This document shows, one piece after another, positions 1 through 7,199 of a stretch of DNA of 11,544 bases. The stretch's first letter is position 1, and each line of letters starts with the position of its first letter. The notes under the pieces are model-generated. The model worked only from the letters and a program-made list of their open reading frames with translations, had not been told where the DNA came from and searched no databases. A program made the translations under genes and the position numbers. Source of the stretch: Dictyocoela muelleri (Eukaryota; Microsporidia); contig SDVU01000655.1 in assembly GCA_016256075.1 (NCBI GenBank), positions 1-11,544 of the forward strand, given 5' to 3'.

Positions 1-67
1 AAAGAGGTCACAATCATAAGAAAAAATAGAAACCATAGGGGTGTATATTTTTTAAAAATTTGCTTTT

Positions 68-109
68 CTGCAGAAAAAGACTTCTTTTCGAAAAAGCCTT
101 TTTCTGCAG
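68..109. repeat. Short inverted repeat (hairpin)
   Basis: Two perfect 12-bp arms (68-79 and 98-109) built around PstI-like CTGCAG cores flank an 18-nt spacer. The spacer itself contains a small near-palindrome at 84-96. The block could fold as nested hairpins. Nothing identifies it as a known element; it may be an end or core of a MITE cut by the window edge. Confidence 0.6.
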
Positions 110-117
110 TATACCCA

Positions 118-560
118 TGATTCTCAATATATAAATTTTCATTAAATTTATCCATTTTATCAATTAGAAATGTTTTATATTTTAAAATATGAAAAAATAT
201 CTATAAAATAAGCAAATCTGTCGCCCTCGCTGATATAGTAAAGTGGTGTTCAATCTTGGCCTTAAGACTGCATGCTGACTTTACGTTATTAATTTCAATT
301 TGTGATTAATTCATTTCAAAAAATGATCTTGTTGAGATATTGAAAACATAATTAATATCTATTTTTATGTAATAATTTCGACGTTTTCTCACTGGCTTTG
401 CATGTATCTATTGTTGCGGATCTGCTTATTATGGTCATACGCTAATAAAACGCAACTTAAAAGTCAAATGAAAGATGTCCACGCGGTAGATAAACTTTGA
501 TTATACTAAGCATGATATAACCTGATATCAAATCTCTTTCTAGAAAACAAAGTCAGATAT
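118..560. other. AT-rich stretch with no recognised gene
   Basis: All six frames are broken by frequent stops. The part at 215-290 and 390-490 is less AT-rich than its surroundings and could be a decayed repeat, but I find no motif, TIR or RNA fold that names it. Confidence 0.5.
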
Positions 561-561
561 T

Positions 562-640
562 TCATTTAATGTTACGCGCCCAGCTCGCTACCGCGCCTAG
601 CTTACTACCAGGTTCAAGTCTCGATAGAACCCTTTTTATA
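562..640 (+). repeat. SINE-like repeat copy 1 with Pol III box B
   Basis: A GC-richer island contains GGTTCAAGTCTC at 611-622, a good match to the internal RNA polymerase III box B, followed by a T-run at 632-636 that could end a Pol III transcript. Upstream is a tandem duplication of a 17-bp unit (about 576-609, CGCCCAGCTCGCTACCG then a diverged copy). The same sequence recurs at 848-906 (same strand) and 1281-1366 (opposite strand), so this is a dispersed repeat. I see no clear box A and no proper tRNA cloverleaf. It could be a tRNA-derived SINE, or the end of a DNA element whose other end is the inverted copy. Confidence 0.5.
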
Positions 641-846
641 TTATTTTCTTAATTTTATTTTTTTTTTTATTTATATATTTTTTTTTTAATTTTTAATTAT
701 TTTAATTTTGATTTTTGATTTTTTTATTGCCTTAAAGGATTTTTATATCTTAATAATTTTTTTATTATTAACATTGTCATTTTTTAAAGATTTGTAGAAT
801 TTTATTTTTATTAAAGTACACAAAAAAATTTAAAATAAAAAAAGAA
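640..846. other. T-rich low-complexity stretch
   Basis: This run is dominated by T-tracts with a few A-tracts and lies between SINE-like copies 1 and 2. No coding signal is visible. It may be the AT-rich tail of copy 1. Confidence 0.5.
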
Positions 847-847
847 T

Positions 848-906
848 ATGAATGTGTCACGCTCAGGCCGTTATTAGGTTCGAGTCTAGATTTAAACTTT
901 CTTTTT
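848..906 (+). repeat. SINE-like repeat copy 2 with box B
   Basis: GGTTCGAGTCT at 878-888 matches box B, with flanks similar to copies 1 and 3 (ACGCTCAGGCCG corresponds to GCGCCCAGCCCG in copy 3). It lacks the 17-bp duplication of copy 1. A T-run at 901-906 follows. It is the shortest and most diverged of the three clear copies. Confidence 0.45.
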
Positions 907-1014
907 AATAAATTATTTCAATGCAGCTCTAGTTTAATATTGAACCTCTTTATAGAAAGAGGTCAAAATTTTAAGCAATAAGGTTTATATATCTAATTTA
1001 ATACACATCATCAT

Positions 1015-1136
1015 GACAAATTTATTTAATATTTTTATTAATGTTTTTTATTAATACTTTTTATTAATACTTTTTATTAATATTTTTTATTAATATTTTT
1101 TATAAATATTTTTTTTATTAATATTTTTTTAAATAT
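1015..1136 (+). repeat. AT-rich tandem repeat, about 13-14 bp unit
   Basis: The unit is close to TATTAATACTTTT and is repeated about eight times with drift to poly-T. It looks like simple replication-slippage sequence. No gene is present. Confidence 0.65.
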
Positions 1137-1159
1137 TTAAATATTAGTAATGTTATCAA

Positions 1160-1240
1160 TTATGTCGTGTAGTCTAGGGTAGATAATTAGTTGTCAAAAG
1201 TTTGAGTTTGTTTGGTTCAAACCCGGTGAGAGAATTTCTT
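1160..1240 (+). repeat. tRNA-like repeat with box A and box B candidates
   Basis: TAGTCTAGGGT at 1170-1180 resembles box A (the D-arm of a tRNA) and GGTTCAAACCC at 1214-1224 matches box B. The spacing of about 33 nt is typical of a tRNA gene or tRNA-derived SINE head. The T-arm stem does not pair properly and no acceptor stem can be drawn, so it is not called as a functional tRNA. It lies among the three other box-B repeats but is not obviously the same family. Confidence 0.4.
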
Positions 1241-1280
1241 TAATAAAAACTTATAAAAGTGAAAATTATTAAGAAAAAAA

Positions 1281-1366
1281 AATAAAACGAGTCTAATCGA
1301 GACTTGAACCTGGTAGCGGGCTGGGCGCGGTTTTAGGCTTGGTGCGCGATATTAAATTAAGTTGGT
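1281..1366 (-). repeat. SINE-like repeat copy 3, inverted relative to copy 1
   Basis: On the minus strand this reads CGCGCCCAGCCCGCTACCAGGTTC and continues through a box B (about 1298-1309) and a T-rich tail at 1271-1285. It aligns with copy 1 over roughly 80 bp, including the AT-rich ATTTAAT leader before CGCGC. With copy 1 it forms an inverted pair around about 640 bp, so either two SINEs sit in opposite directions or this is a TIR element about 0.8 kb long. Confidence 0.5.
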
Positions 1367-1437
1367 TATCTATTATTTTAAAATAATATTAATAGGAATT
1401 ATTATTTTTTTTAATTATTTTAATAATAATTTTCTAT

Positions 1438-1540
1438 TATGCGCCCTTTACAAAAAATAAATTATTTAAACCGGACTTTACATAAAATAAATTATATAAA
1501 CGGACTCTAAAAAAAATAAATATTTAAACGGGCCTTTTGT
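1438..1540 (+). repeat. Minisatellite, about 29-30 bp unit, three to four copies
   Basis: Successive units read roughly CGGACTTTACAAAAAATAAA followed by TTATTTAAAC. Each begins with a CGGAC- or GGGCC-like block: 1442, 1472, 1502 and a broken unit at 1529. The units differ by a few substitutions, so the array is not very recent. Confidence 0.65.
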
Positions 1541-1544
1541 TAGA

Positions 1545-2000
1545 ATAAGGTTGGTCACCTCTGAGCAACTATACCCCTCACCGCGACCAAATGAAAAATT
1601 AATTTTAAAATGTTTAAAGAATGAAACATTATTTCTTAAATCAATGAAAGAGATTTTTTATTTAGTCAAAATAATCTAAGGGAATTCCTTCATGAGAGAA
1701 ACCTCTCGCATGCGAGATTAAATAAAAAGACTTTAAATAATTCCTCAAGAATTCTTAAATTTTTGATTAAAGTATGTTAACCACTAAAATATCGGATCTA
1801 AAATTCTCTAATAAAAATTTTATCTTAGTTGAATTAAAAATATTTTGATGAATTTATTGTTTTTCTAATTTAAAAAGAAACATGTCAGAAATCAAAATGT
1901 TTACGCAATAAGCATTTTATTAAGAAAAAATTTATAAAGTTTTTCATTCAATTGTTAAATTACTCAAATATAATTAAATCTTTATATTTCCCTTTATCAA
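1545..2000. other. AT-rich stretch with no recognised gene
   Basis: No open frame of useful length is present. The one distinct mark is a perfect 14-bp palindrome, TCTCGCATGCGAGA, at 1704-1717. The segment next to 2000 would hold the 3' end region of the small minus-strand gene. Confidence 0.5.
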
Positions 2001-2249
2001 TTAATAATCTTTAAATCTATTACGATTATCATTGCCATTTCGCAATATCTTTTTACAAATTTTAACGGATAAAAAAGCAAAAATTAATAAAAAGGTAAAA
2101 CAGAGAATAAAAAACATTCCTGTAATTGTATATACACAGCCATCACCTTTACATTCAGCTTCCCATCTACCTGAATTCGATTCACATTTGCAGAATTTCC
2201 CTATGATTGCATTTATTCCGTCAACAAATAATTTAGTTCGTTCTGTCAT
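2001..2249 (-). CDS. Small single-pass membrane protein, unknown function
   Basis: This 82-residue frame is less AT-biased than its surroundings and has a clear protein-like layout. Residues 1-41 are soluble with four cysteines (C20, C22, C33, C38; pattern C-x-C-x10-C-x4-C). One hydrophobic segment at about 42-62 (TITGMFFILCFTFLLIFAF) follows, then a strongly basic tail (KICKKILRN onwards). The positive tail predicts an outside N-terminus and a cytosolic C-terminus. There is no cleavable signal peptide. The Met chosen is the only one upstream of the cysteine region, and a TATA-like box lies 26 nt before it. I do not recognise the family. It could be a real lineage-specific gene, an exon of a larger gene, or a chance frame. 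It is the best candidate host gene in the window. Confidence 0.5.
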   Translation of the reverse strand: MTERTKLFVDGINAIIGKFCKCESNSGRWEAECKGDGCVYTITGMFFILCFTFLLIFAFLSVKICKKILRNGNDNRNRFKDY

Positions 2250-2267
2250 AGATTTATTTTTAGTATC

Positions 2268-2280
2268 CTTTTTATACTTT
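2268..2280 (-). promoter_or_regulatory. TATA-like box upstream of the small membrane-protein gene
   Basis: The minus strand reads AAAGTATAAAAAGG, with TATAAA at 2271-2276, 26 nt before the ATG at 2249. In a background this AT-rich, chance TATA motifs are common, so the position relative to the start codon is the only real support. Confidence 0.3.
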
Positions 2281-2343
2281 TTAAATCATTTTTTGAAAAT
2301 CTAGAATGTTTATAAAGTTTTAATTAATAAAATCTAGAATGTT

Positions 2344-2412
2344 AATAAAAGTTGAAAAAAAAAAGTTGAATTAATAAAAGTTCAATTAATAAAGTTGAAT
2401 TAATAGAAGTTA
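2344..2412 (+). repeat. AT-rich tandem repeat, about 15-16 bp unit
   Basis: Imperfect copies of AAGTTGAATTAATAA occur about four times upstream of the small membrane-protein gene. This is simple sequence with no coding content. Confidence 0.55.
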
Positions 2413-2617
2413 AAATAAAAAAATGACGATTAATGAAAATTTAAATTTTTTGATTTCATACTTTTAAAATAACTTTATCTTTAAAAATCCATAAAAATTT
2501 ATTGAACTATTCATTCAATTTATTATAATTTAAGATTATTTTGTTGTGTTGAAAAATGACATTATTTTTTAAAAATGATTTTTTGAATTCTTTGACAAGT
2601 TCAAAAATTCCAATTTT
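2413..2617. other. AT-rich spacer with no recognised feature
   Basis: No open frame, TIR or RNA motif is seen. The segment lies between the tandem repeat and the left target duplication of the Mutator-like element. Confidence 0.45.
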
Positions 2618-3365
2618 TTAAAAAACGGCTAGCCCATGGTTCTGACCATTAGACCGAAACGTTAGATTTTTGGATTAAGATTGATTTTTTTTAAAAATCA
2701 AATTTAAAAAATTAAAATCTACGAGAATCAGCAAAATAAAAAATTTGATTAAACATTTAAATTTTTTCTGTCTATTATTTAAAAATATTTAAAACTTGTG
2801 TAAAAGTAAAATAAATTCAAATAATACCAAAAGATAATAGAGAAAATCAAATTAAAACAGTTTAAAAAAAATTGAAAAAAATTCTATCAATGAATTTTAT
2901 TTCAATAATACCTGCAATTATATCAAAAATTCAATTCCATTATAATATTTCACAATTATAGACTTTATTATTTATTTTTATTAACTTTTTTAACTAAACT
3001 TTTAAATTTTTATAACATTTTTTTGTTATTTAAAAATCAATTTCCCGTTGTTCATATGATAATTCCTTGCACAATGTATAAATGCATGTGCATTACCCAT
3101 GTTTAGTTAATTAACGATCAAACCTTTGATAGCATTTGTACATTTTCTAACTACACATCTCCAAAACTTTTCATTCTGACAAGATCTTTGAATAAAACAT
3201 GCAAAACTTTTAAGAATCAGAAGTTTTTTTTTGTTTTGATTATTTTGTTCATTTCATGATTCATGACAGCGGTGAAAATCTGTGCCCAAAATCTGGGCCG
3301 AAAATTTGAGCCGAAAATCCTTCGTTTCGGCCCACTGGGTTGAACCGTGGGATAACGTTAAAAAA
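2618..3365. mobile_element. Mutator-like (MULE) DNA transposon, degenerate, with target duplication
   Basis: The element proper spans 2626-3357 (732 bp). The left end reads CGGCTAGCCCATGGTTCTGA. The reverse complement of the right end reads CGTTATCCCACGGTTCAACC. The two align imperfectly for about 50 bp through CCGAAACG and GATTTTyGG blocks. TTAAAAAA at 2618-2625 repeats at 3358-3365 as an 8-bp target duplication, although it is low complexity. The right subterminal zone carries tandem GCCGAAAAT-type repeats (about 3283-3322). A zinc-finger remnant on the minus strand inside (3033-3226) and the 8-bp duplication with long TIRs point to a MULE. The catalytic part is missing, so this is an internally deleted copy. 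Confidence 0.6.
3033..3226 (-). pseudogene. FLYWCH/WRKY-like zinc-finger fragment of a Mutator-like transposase
   Basis: The minus strand encodes LILKSF, CQNEKFWRCVVRKCTNAIKG, then an in-frame stop, then NAHAFIHCARNYH. The order F/YWRC, x4, C and a later H-x-H-type pair is the pattern of FLYWCH zinc fingers, which sit at the N-terminus of many MULE transposases and bind the element ends. The frame is bounded by stops on both sides with no good start codon, and there is no downstream DDE domain inside the element. It is therefore a remnant. Identification rests on the WRC...C...H pattern and the element context, not on a database search. Confidence 0.55.
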
Positions 3366-4234
3366 ACGATTGATTAAAATTTTATATCATTTCGTAACAA
3401 ATTTTAAACCTGGACTTAATTTTAATGAAAAGTGAAGATTGTTTAAAATTTATATCAAGAAAAAGGAAGTTATAAAAATAAATAAAATTAATAATTATTA
3501 AAAATAAATAAAATGAATAAAGATTAAAAAAAAATAAAAATAGAATTTCATTACATTCCTTTTTAAATATAAATCATTCAGATATCAATATTAAAGACCT
3601 GATTTATGAATTTTGACAAAAAATATTTTTTAAAATAAAAAATTTAAAATTCGTGTCTTTAAGATTAATAGCTTTGAATTCATAAGTAGCTTTTCTAAAA
3701 AATTTTATAAAAAAATTAGACTTTTAAAATCTTTGACTGATCAAACTTTTTAAATAAGTTAAATTTAAATAAGTTAAATTTTTAAATAAGCTAAATTTTA
3801 TTTAAATTTAAATTTTAAAATTTTTATTTTTTTGTTATTAGTTCTGAAGAAATAAATTTGATTCAGTATCAGATTTCATATAAAACGATTTCGGTATAAA
3901 GAATTTTTTATTTTTATAATTGATTCTATTTCACAAAAATTCATGATTAGTTATGTTCCATGGTTTATCTTATACAATATAAATATAGTCTAATCTGTTC
4001 TTAATTATGACAATTATTCTTTCATTTAATAATTATTCATCAAAAATTGAAAAAATTGATATCATTTCTATTATATATCTCATTTCTATATACCATTTCT
4101 ATTATATATATCATTCCTACTATATATGCTATTTAATTATATATATTACATGTTAACAATAACCCTAATAGCGAACTTAAAAAAATTTAAAGGGCTTATA
4201 ATTTTTTTAAAATTCTCTCTTTACATGATTTATT
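3366..4234. other. AT-rich intergenic stretch with short tandem repeats
   Basis: No credible gene is seen. An AAATAAGTTAAATTT-type unit repeats three times at about 3748-3797. A CATTTCTATTATATAT-type unit of about 22-24 bp repeats three times at about 4063-4125. The rest is A/T-tract sequence with no TIRs or RNA motifs that I can recognise. Confidence 0.5.
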
Positions 4235-4426
4235 ATTTAGAACATGTTTCTCAAACAGTGCGCCCTAGACATTTTTTAGCTACGCCCTAAACATCTTTTT
4301 TATATTGTAGAAACATATTTTATTAAACTTCTGAGTTGTTTTATTTTGAAATCTAGTTTAAAAACTCGCAATAATCAAATGCAAGAAAGAGAAAATCTCT
4401 AATAAATTGATGAAAAAAATGAGACA

Positions 4427-4495
4427 ATGTCTTTAAAACATAAACCTAACATTGAAGATATTCTAGATATCTTCAAGCATATAGTTCACACTAAT
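4427..4495 (+). pseudogene. Possible hAT transposase C-terminal fragment
   Basis: The plus strand reads MSLKHKPNIEDILDIFKHIV then H. This resembles the extreme C-terminus of many animal hAT transposases, where a conserved dimerisation region is followed by a K-x-x-P-x-I-x-x-L segment ending in SH. It lies inside the outer hAT element, which would then be an internally deleted copy keeping the last codons. The match is short and could be chance. Confidence 0.25.
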
Positions 4496-4599
4496 ATATA
4501 TAGTCGCCTTTCTCTATAACGTAATTCACCGTTACTATTTTTCATTTTGTCCGGTATTAAGAATATCCGACAAAATTATTTTATAAAGTAAAAATTATA

Positions 4600-5264
4600 C
4601 ATTAAAATTTAGTGCTATAAAATATTACAATATATTAGATTTCATGTAAATAGTCCAAAGACAAACAATTAAAAAACATGTGTATCAGTAAATATTCTAA
4701 AAACAATTAAATAGATAATACAGAAAACCTTTGTATTTTATATGCCAATTTTTTAGAAATATAATTTATTTCTTATTTTTAAAAAAAACAACCATGCTGG
4801 CTGGTTTTCTGTGAAATTATTCTCAATTTTAGCTTCAATTGCGCAATTAATCCAAAACCTTTTTTAAAAATTTTTAAAAAAGCATTTTTAAGATTATACT
4901 GTCGTAACTAAATATAATTTAAACGACAGGATTTGAGATTAAGGTGGTTTATTAATTATTAACCAATAACAAATATGAGAGACATGTCCTTTAAAAAGAA
5001 GTAAAACAATAAAATAGGGTTTAAATTAAATAAAACGGATGTTTAACAAAAACGATTTTATTAATTCTTTTAATTTTCAAGCCGGAAATTCTACTCAGAA
5101 ATCTGCCATTTTAAATTATCTTAAACAACCTCTACTTATGGAGCGTGACAATACACAAATTCTTTCGCCCCAAAATGATTTAAAGTTGCATTATCAAATT
5201 TTGTTATTTCAAGATGCATATAAAACGCCTCTAAAGTGTTTTCTTTATTTTTCCAATTTTTATA
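4600..5264. other. 3' region of Tigger A with no recognised gene
   Basis: This is AT-rich sequence between the proposed 3' end of element A and the last recognisable transposase codons. A plus-strand frame of 76 codons at 5039-5269 overlaps a minus-strand frame reading TLEAFYMHLEITKFDNATLN, which could be the transposase tail. I favour the tail reading and treat the plus frame as chance. A short inverted repeat lies at about 4899-4934 (CTGTCGTAA... and ...AACGACAG). Confidence 0.35.
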
Positions 5265-5839
5265 TCTAAAAATTCATGTTTAAAAAATCTATAAATTCAA
5301 ATTTTTCACAATCTTCTAGAAAACATAAAACTTCTTTATTAATAACATCTAGTTTATTAGATAAAAAAAGGTTTTGGATCTAAAAATGCATTCTTAATCG
5401 ACTTATCTAAATAATTTGATACTGTTCTTATCAAACATTTTTCCATGACACTAAAATTAATTTTAAAAAATCAATAGGTCTAAATTTTTTAATATAAATA
5501 ATATAATTTTCATTCGTGTTTTTTTTCAAGTTCAAAATTTATTTTTAAATTTAACTTTCTTTAATAATGACTCTTAAATGTCTTTATAATATCTTAGTCT
5601 AACAGCTGAATTCGTGAAGTCACATTAATTAGATAAAATAAAAGTTCTACACTCCTCTATGATAATATGACATGGGAACAGAAGCGTTATCTAAAGTCAG
5701 CAATATTTTCCTATTTTCATTTTTCATCTTTAAATTCAGTTTATAAAGCCATAATTTAAAAATAAATAAACTCAACTAGGATTTATTGTTATATTCTTAT
5801 GTTATTTTTAATTTTTCAAAATCTTAAGATCCTCTAAAT
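5265..5839 (-). pseudogene. Tigger A transposase, C-terminal DDE part
   Basis: This continues the DDE domain after the MITE. Minus-strand peptides in order are KILLTLDNAS at about 5681-5705 (second catalytic Asp, in the LDN motif of pogo/Tigger enzymes) and TSRIQLLD with IIKTFKSHY at about 5580-5620, where the family has QPLDQGIIRSFK-HY (third Asp region; a stop codon replaces the Gln). IDFLKLILVSWKNV at about 5440-5485 matches the conserved AW-NV helix. NKEVLCFLEDCEKFEFIDFL at about 5290-5350 would be the acidic C-terminal tail. There are several stops and frame changes, so this is a fossil transposase of the CENP-B/jerky superfamily. Confidence 0.65.
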
Positions 5840-6241
5840 CAGTGTTTCCCAACGTGGGGCGTACGCCCCACTTTGGGGCAATTTGAATTTTTAGAGGGAC
5901 AATTTCAATTTTCGGGGACTGGAATTTAGATTATAGGGCGAAGTGATTTAAATTTCAAGTGTGGATCTATTGATTTTCTAAGATATAAAGCTTAAACTTA
6001 CAAACTTCGAACCTAATATGAGATCACTCTGTAATAAAAATCACAGTCAATTGTCTCATTAGATAAATAAATTCATTTTAAATAATTAATTACCTAGATA
6101 GATAGAAATAATCTGAAAATTAACTAGTAAATCCAAATGTTTTATATGAGGGGGGGGCAAAAAAATAGCTAGGGGGGCAAACGAAATTTTTTTTGGCTAG
6201 GGGGCATGAGCAAAAATATGTAGGAAAACACTGCTCTAGGT
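5832..6241. mobile_element. hAT MITE inside Tigger A, with target duplication
   Basis: The 394-bp element (5840-6233) begins CAGTGTTTCCCAACGTGGGG and ends TAGGAAAACACTG, giving TIRs of about 11-13 bp with the hAT CAGTG tip. CTCTAAAT (5832-5839) and CTCTAGGT (6234-6241) form a 6-of-8 target duplication. The left end carries a perfect 18-bp palindrome, GTGGGGCGTACGCCCCAC (5854-5871). The right end has G-runs (AGGGGGGGC, TAGGGGGGC, TAGGGGGC), a composition quite unlike the AT-rich host. No transposase is encoded, so it is non-autonomous. It splits the transposase of Tigger A exactly between GKFKSP and the rest of the DDE core. Confidence 0.75.
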
Positions 6242-6900
6242 GATTTGAACTTACCAATTAATAGAGCGTCTAGTTTTTCACCAGCAAGATTAACACAAAA
6301 AAATTGTTACACGATCCTTTGAAAACTTTCCTCTAGTCTTATCTTCATTTTTGAAACATAAAGTTTTATTAGGGACACATTAGTGAAATAGTCCAGTCTC
6401 ATCACAGTTAAAAATTATCTTACGCTTTTTTTGTATTTTTTTTTCATATTGTTCCTTGAAATTAGATTTAAATTATCATTTACAAGATTAGACATCCAGG
6501 CAATATTTTTTACTACGTATATTATGTCTTAATTTAAATTCTGCAGCCATTCATTTAAAGCCTTGAAATTTTCAATCCCATATAAATTCGCCGATTTAAG
6601 AGACATTTCTTTCATATTGATATCTTGTTCAGTGCAAAATTTTTTTTAACAAAGTTAACCCTCAATCAATTTTTCGTCAGAAATTTTAGTTTTAAAATTA
6701 TTTTTTATGTTTTCATAATCTTTAGCAGTTAACAAGATATCTTTATTTTTCAAAATATCATTAACTGATGATAAAGATATATTAAATCCCCAAATTATTT
6801 CTCTTTGTGTAATATTTGGATAATTTTGTTAGGACATGATAATTTCTTTATTATATTTATAATTGAAACCTTTTCTGATTGGTTTTTTTCTGTGATTATT
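6234..6900 (-). pseudogene. Tigger A transposase, N-terminal and first DDE part
   Basis: In order on the minus strand: KRFNYKYNKEI near 6870 and ITQREIIWGFNISLSSVNDI near 6780 form the psq-type helix-turn-helix. EQDINMKEMSLKSANLYGIE and FKALNEWLQNL at about 6540-6640 form the CENP-B-type second DNA-binding helix set. IIFNCDETGLF at about 6386-6420 holds the first catalytic Asp (codon at 6401-6403). CVPNKTLC and GKFSKDRVTI follow, then LAGEKLDALLIGKFKSP up to the MITE. Several stops interrupt it. The family is the Tigger/pogo (Tc1-mariner superfamily) DDE transposase. Confidence 0.7.
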
Positions 6901-7079
6901 TATTGTTTTTAAGGGTTAGCATATTTTTTTTTCTTCCGAAATAAAAGAATACCTTTTTACGGTATTCAGACGTAATTTTAACTGTAAAATTTCGCCACTA
7001 ATCATTTTATGATGTAAAAAATATAAACGATATATAGAGGTTCCTGTTTATAATGATTCCGATATAGGAGGTTTGGTTG

Positions 7080-7089
7080 TATATATATA
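7080..7089. other. TATATATATA junction between Tigger A and Tigger B
   Basis: The 5' terminus of A (7079) and the 3' terminus of B (7090) face each other across only ten bases of alternating TA. Tc1/mariner-superfamily enzymes insert at TA and duplicate it, so this is an insertion hot spot that took two elements. It also marks where the outer hAT was opened, since TATATA runs flank the outer edges of both elements. Confidence 0.6.
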
Positions 7090-7199
7090 CAGTATTCCAC
7101 CCAATAACGGAACATAAAATTTCAAAAAAAAATAAATTTCAGATATTAAAAAATACCGAAAATTAATAACATAAAATTTTTTAATCGGCTTTCCTTGCA

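Larger units (their letters stand above)
4501..7079 (-). mobile_element. Tigger/pogo-type DNA transposon A, degenerate
   Basis: The 5' end on the minus strand (from 7079) reads CAACCAAACCTCCTATATCG, close to the CAGTCAAACCTCC...TATA..CG termini typical of Tigger elements, and is flanked by TA. The proposed 3' end at 4501 on the plus strand reads TAGTCGCCTTTCTCTATAAC; this fit is weaker. Between them the minus strand holds a broken transposase in the expected order: HTH, CENP-B-like region, DDE domain. A hAT MITE (5840-6233) lies inside the DDE domain. The sequence from 4580 to 5265 has no clear role and may include another decayed insertion. A 33-bp imperfect palindrome sits at about 4546-4578 near the 3' end. 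Confidence 0.6.

Noticed and set aside
562-640. Functional tRNA gene
   Set aside because: Box B is good, but no acceptor stem, anticodon arm or paired T-stem can be drawn; a repeat is more likely.
1-1590. Large inverted pair between the left edge (AGAGGTCAC, AGGGGTGTATA) and 1551-1580 (GGTCACCTCT, TATACCCCT)
   Set aside because: Only short blocks match and spacing between blocks differs; too weak to call element ends.
1704-1717. 14-bp palindrome TCTCGCATGCGAGA as a regulator site
   Set aside because: It is isolated, not next to a promoter or gene, and one such palindrome can occur by chance.
2032-2304. Plus-strand 90-codon frame
   Set aside because: It lies opposite the small membrane-protein gene and has no protein-like layout; the minus strand has the cysteine pattern and TM helix.
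3326-3346. Box B in CCCACGGTTCAACCCAGTGGG as another tRNA-like repeat
   Set aside because: It is part of the MULE TIR and pairs with the left end at 2626, so it is explained without Pol III.
5039-5269. Plus-strand 76-codon frame beginning MFNKNDFINSFNF
   Set aside because: It lies inside Tigger A and opposite what looks like the tail of its transposase. There is no domain, no promoter and no conservation evidence; kept only as a remark.
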